Shown here piece by piece: positions 61,337 through 64,000 of a DNA stretch of 64,000 nucleotides. The stretch is from the NCBI GenBank assembly GCA_019637645.1, contig JAHBVH010000030.1, positions 1 through 64,000 on the forward strand, written 5' to 3'. The notes beneath the pieces were generated by a model. The model had not been told where the DNA came from and ran no database searches. It saw only the letters and a list, made by a program, of their open reading frames with translations. The position numbers were made by a program, and so were the translations under genes. This DNA comes from Caldilineaceae bacterium (lineage in GTDB: Bacteria > Chloroflexota > Anaerolineae > Caldilineales > Caldilineaceae). The first letter of the stretch is position 1; every line of letters begins with the position of its first letter.

Positions 61337-62029
61337 GTGATTCGTGTAATGGTTGTAGAAGACCATCCGCTGCTAATCCAGGGATTGCGGCGGGTGTTAG
61401 AAAATGAACCGGATCTGGACATTGTTGCCGAAGCAACCACCGGGGAAGATGCGGTTCGTCTTGCCATTGAGTTAACACCAGATGTGATCTTGATGGATAT
61501 TAACCTACGCGGCAAGAATGGGTTGCAGGCTACCCATGAGATCAAACAGACCTACGCCATTGATGAAACCGCCATCATTATTCTAACGGCCTATAATGAG
61601 GATGAACAACTGATGCACGCCTTACGCTCAGGCGCATCAGCGTACTATCCCAAGGATGTGCTGCCCAGCGAGTTGATCCCCGCCATTCGTACCGTGGCCC
61701 AAGATCATTATCTGGTTCACGATAAAGTGTTGACCAAAGCGGAAGCCTATCGCTGGCTCTTGTTGGAAATGGGGAAGTTAACGATTGTACCCGAAACAAC
61801 CGCAGACGCGTTTGCTCCGTTGAGTCCGCGCGAGATGGAAGTGTTGACCTTGACAACACGCGGCGCAAGCAACAAAGAGATTGCCAGTAGCCTGAATATT
61901 AGCCGGCAGACGGTGAAAAACCATATGAGTAGTGTGTTGCGCAAGCTTGGGGTGGAGGATCGCACCCAAGCCGCGGTCTTAGCGCTCCGCCGTGGGTGGG
62001 TGCGTATGGATGATTCACAAGCACTCTAG
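61337..62029 (+). CDS. NarL/FixJ-family response regulator
   Basis: 230 residues from GTG 61337. Receiver (about 1-120): VVEDHP acidic pair, phospho-Asp in VILMDINLRG, Thr in ILTAYNED, Lys in YYPKDV. LuxR-type HTH (about 163-220): LSPREMEVLTL, NKEIASSLNISRQTVKNH, SVLRKLGVEDRTQAAV. A transcription factor controlled by a sensor kinase not in the window. The pilin-like gene follows 135 bp downstream. Confidence 0.93.
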   Translation: MIRVMVVEDHPLLIQGLRRVLENEPDLDIVAEATTGEDAVRLAIELTPDVILMDINLRGKNGLQATHEIKQTYAIDETAIIILTAYNEDEQLMHALRSGASAYYPKDVLPSELIPAIRTVAQDHYLVHDKVLTKAEAYRWLLLEMGKLTIVPETTADAFAPLSPREMEVLTLTTRGASNKEIASSLNISRQTVKNHMSSVLRKLGVEDRTQAAVLALRRGWVRMDDSQAL

Positions 62030-62164
62030 CGCTGCGCCTTGTTGCCGGGTTGAAACCCGCTGCTAACAGCGAAAAGCCGCTGAGGCGGCTAGGATGTCAA
62101 CCGAATCTAGCTTCAACCGACCATGCCGTATTTTGTGGATTTAGCCTAGAAGGAAGTATTTCGT

Positions 62165-62326
62165 ATGTCACGAATGCCCTCCAATCGCAGTGGGCAGAGC
62201 TTTATTGAATATGCGCTCATGATCATCCTGGTAGCGATTGTCTTGCTATCGATCTTGTTGATCCTGGGCGATGATCTGCGCACCTTCCTCAACGACCTAC
62301 TGCGTACCTGGTTCCCATCGACCTAA
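62165..62326 (+). CDS. Flp/Fap-type pilin-like protein (53 aa)
   Basis: Small gene read directly from the sequence: basic N-terminus MSRMPSNRSGQSFIEYALM, then one hydrophobic helix IILVAIVLLSILLILG and a short tail. GQSFIEYALMI is the Flp/type IVb pilin pattern, with processing expected before the SFIEY segment and the conserved Glu at +5-like position. Ribosome site AAGGAAG precedes ATG 62165. No prepilin peptidase or tad assembly genes are in the window. Likely controlled with the NarL regulator upstream. Confidence 0.82.
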   Translation: MSRMPSNRSGQSFIEYALMIILVAIVLLSILLILGDDLRTFLNDLLRTWFPST

Positions 62327-62614
62327 CCCCCGCAATGCCTGCTCCGCCATTTTTTGCTCTGGCATAATAGCTTATCTTGGTGGCAGGTGTTGCGGCTCCT
62401 TCATTGTTCAGTCCCTTTCCCAATCCCTTGGCGCTGCTTGAGCGGTTGGCGAAATTCGTTGATAATTTTTTCGGATGGTGATGCGCCAAAAGTTTTGCCA
62501 ATCCCGGTCACATGGCTATAGGCATGGCGTGGTCAGTGTGCTATGCTGAGCAGTGTACTATGCTGAAAAGTGTAATAAACCACTGTGCAATTCCTATGAT
62601 TGGAATAAGGGCGC
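62327..62614. other. Intergenic with imperfect 17-bp direct repeats
   Basis: CAGTGTGCTATGCTGAG (62534-62550) is followed by CAGTGTACTATGCTGAA (62551-62567), shortly before the comF start. Possible regulator sites; TGGCATAATAG near 62361 is a possible -10. No gene. Confidence 0.45.
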
Positions 62615-63349
62615 ATGATGGCTGCTATTCAACTTTGGCGACAGCGCTTTCAAGGGACACGAGCCGCTCTGGTGGATCTACTTTTCCCACCGCAATGTGT
62701 GGCGTGTCAGACCTACGGCACTTGGTTTTGTGCGCGGTGTGCACAGCAGGTCGAACCGGTGGGGCCTGCGTGTGGACGCTGTGGTCGCCCCCAGCCAACC
62801 GCCGTGGCGCGGTGTGCCGCGTGCCGGGAGCAAGGCAATGCCGCGTTAGCCCATGTCTACATCGCCGCGCTCCATACCGCGCCTTTGCGGGAAGCCATCC
62901 ACCGTTTCAAATACCATCATTGCCCGGAACTAGCCGAGCCATTGGCCCGTTATTTAGTTGCTCTTGTGCAAGCCTTGCCTATTCCAACACCCCTGACGGC
63001 CGTCGATGGCGTTGTTCCTGTGCCTTTGCACGACACCCGTCATCGGGAGCGGGGCTATAATCAGGCTGAATTACTTGCCAGTGCCTTTTGCCGTAGTGTA
63101 CAATTGCCCTTAAGTTCTGCTTGGCTGTTTCGCCAACGTGCTACCCGCTCCCAAGTAGGGTTAACCGCCACAGAACGTCAACAAAATGTACAGGATGCTT
63201 TTAGGGCTATGCCAGCCGTCGCCGATAAACGTCTGTTATTGGTGGATGATCTCTATACCACTGGTGCAACCATGCGTGCTTGTGCCCAAGCGGCTTTGGC
63301 TGCGGGCGCAACCTCGGTGGTCGGACTGGCGTTAGCTTGCCCACGCTGA
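62615..63349 (+). CDS. comF: ComF family phosphoribosyltransferase-like protein
   Basis: 244 residues from ATG 62615 (or 62618). N-terminal zinc ribbon with paired Cys (CVACQTYGTWFCARC, CGRCGRPQP, CAAC), then a PRTase-fold domain with VPVPLHDTRHRERGYNQAE and the PRPP loop LLLVDDLYTTGATM. In Bacillus ComF takes part in DNA uptake; elsewhere its role is less certain. It is followed 88 bp downstream by an HPF gene, as in many genomes. Confidence 0.93.
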   Translation: MMAAIQLWRQRFQGTRAALVDLLFPPQCVACQTYGTWFCARCAQQVEPVGPACGRCGRPQPTAVARCAACREQGNAALAHVYIAALHTAPLREAIHRFKYHHCPELAEPLARYLVALVQALPIPTPLTAVDGVVPVPLHDTRHRERGYNQAELLASAFCRSVQLPLSSAWLFRQRATRSQVGLTATERQQNVQDAFRAMPAVADKRLLLVDDLYTTGATMRACAQAALAAGATSVVGLALACPR

Positions 63350-63437
63350 GGTGGGTAGGCAGTATGAACTTTACTTGTTTCGCATACTGCTGCTTTCTGT
63401 ATCCTACATTGAATCGCTTTAGTGAAGGAGAAGGATC

Positions 63438-64000
63438 ATGGAACTCACCGTTCATGGACGACATCTGGAAGTAACGGATTGGATTCGTCAGTATATCGAG
63501 AAAAAGGTTAATCGCCTGGAACGTTACCTGCCCCAAGTGCAGGAACTGCGCGCCGAGTTAACCCAAAGCGAGACAAAGGCCGCGGCCGACCGATATACTG
63601 CCCAGATCACCTTGTGGGCCAATGGCCAGATCCTCCGCGCCGAAGAATCGACAAGCGATATCTTTGCTTCTATCGATGCCTCGATTGATAAGATGGCGAA
63701 TCAGCTCCAGCGTTTCAAGGGGCGGCGTTTCCAGAGCCGGCGGCGGGCGGCGGCCGCGGCTAGCATGGAAGCCGAAATGAACGACCAACTGCCAGCCACC
63801 CAAGAAGGCGTCGAAGACGAAGAGGACGCGGGCAGCATCCTCCGCCGTAAGCAATTTGTGCTGGAGCCCATGAATGAAGAAGAGGCGCTCGAACAGATGG
63901 AACTCTTGGGCCATGACTTCTTTGTCTTTTTCAACCCCGATGTCAAGGCCGTCAATGTGGTCTATCGCCGCCGTGATGGCAACTATGGGTTGCTACAGCC
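63438..64000 (+). CDS. hpf: Ribosome hibernation promoting factor, long form, 3' truncated
   Basis: 187 residues visible from ATG 63438, after GAAGGAGAAGGATC; continues past the window. N-terminal ribosome-binding S30AE domain ([61 protein letters not shown]), basic-acidic linker, then the start of the C-terminal dimerisation domain ([50 protein letters not shown]), the mark of long HPF that makes 100S ribosome dimers. Confidence 0.95.
   Translation, partial: MELTVHGRHLEVTDWIRQYIEKKVNRLERYLPQVQELRAELTQSETKAAADRYTAQITLWANGQILRAEESTSDIFASIDASIDKMANQLQRFKGRRFQSRRRAAAAASMEAEMNDQLPATQEGVEDEEDAGSILRRKQFVLEPMNEEEALEQMELLGHDFFVFFNPDVKAVNVVYRRRDGNYGLLQ

Overview
The window looks like a chromosomal piece of a Chloroflexota bacterium, probably of the Anaerolineae/Caldilineae side. 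This is inference from moderately high GC, a UPF0182 giant membrane protein, many GH and sugar-uptake genes, NarL and hybrid-kinase regulators, WG-repeat, PA14 and SH3b surface proteins, an IYLPVI-type tail motif and a YbbA/YbbP exporter. No rRNA, tRNA, complete IS or CRISPR array was recognised.

Layout. 1-4.1 kb: truncated CocE/NonD hydrolase, AraC-HTH/DinB protein with a strong internal ribosome site, SDR dehydrogenase, DUF402-like protein. 4.4-6.0 kb: small membrane proteins and a multipass protein whose last codons come from a hairpin repeat. 6.0-12.6 kb: first glycan block (GH127, MFS exporter, GH2). 12.7-17.3 kb: HtrA-type protease and UPF0182. 17.7-23.4 kb: leaderless hypothetical gene, glycosyltransferase, tRNA m1A methyltransferase, a candidate small RNA with terminator, a two-repeat lipoprotein, YbaK. 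23.4-28.2 kb: enolase-superfamily enzyme, 16-bp tandem repeat, YbbA/YbbP-like exporter. 28.6-35.6 kb: exported proteins (META/YbaY-like lipoprotein, WG-repeat, SH3b-PA14-PA14, others, TesA-like esterase). 35.8-36.4 kb: DUF433/DUF5615 toxin-antitoxin. 36.4-47.8 kb, all on the minus strand: a sugar locus with two ABC permeases, lipoprotein binding protein, DUF5703 protein, GH95 alpha-L-fucosidase, two carbohydrate-associated proteins and a Cys/Met PLP enzyme. 48.2-51.8 kb: a regulator that appears to join HTH, a degenerate kinase ATPase fold and a receiver, followed by a hybrid histidine kinase. 51.8-54.5 kb: hydrolase pseudogene, a strong promoter with operator-like palindrome and structured leader, a stand-alone FtsK motor and a small membrane protein. 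54.5-60.8 kb: cyanophycinase-like protein with a lipoprotein, endonuclease III, phosphoribosyltransferase, ExeM-like nuclease, coiled-coil zinc-ribbon protein. 61.3-64 kb: NarL regulator, a 53-residue Flp-like pilin, ComF and the start of long-form HPF.

How the genes may work together. The 36-48 kb block reads as a uptake-and-degradation locus for a fucosylated or similar glycan, and needs a shared ABC ATPase from elsewhere. The 6-12.6 kb block is a second, arabinoside/galactoside-oriented one. The ybbA-ybbP pair and the TesA-like esterase, adjacent in Escherichia coli, lie about 7 kb apart here around the exported-protein cluster. The most unusual items are the HTH/HATPase-like/REC regulator, the FtsK motor with its controlled RNA leader, the hairpin repeat family that rewrites a gene end, and the promoter-to-terminator RNA near 20.7 kb. 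All functions are predictions from sequence reading; no database searches were run.
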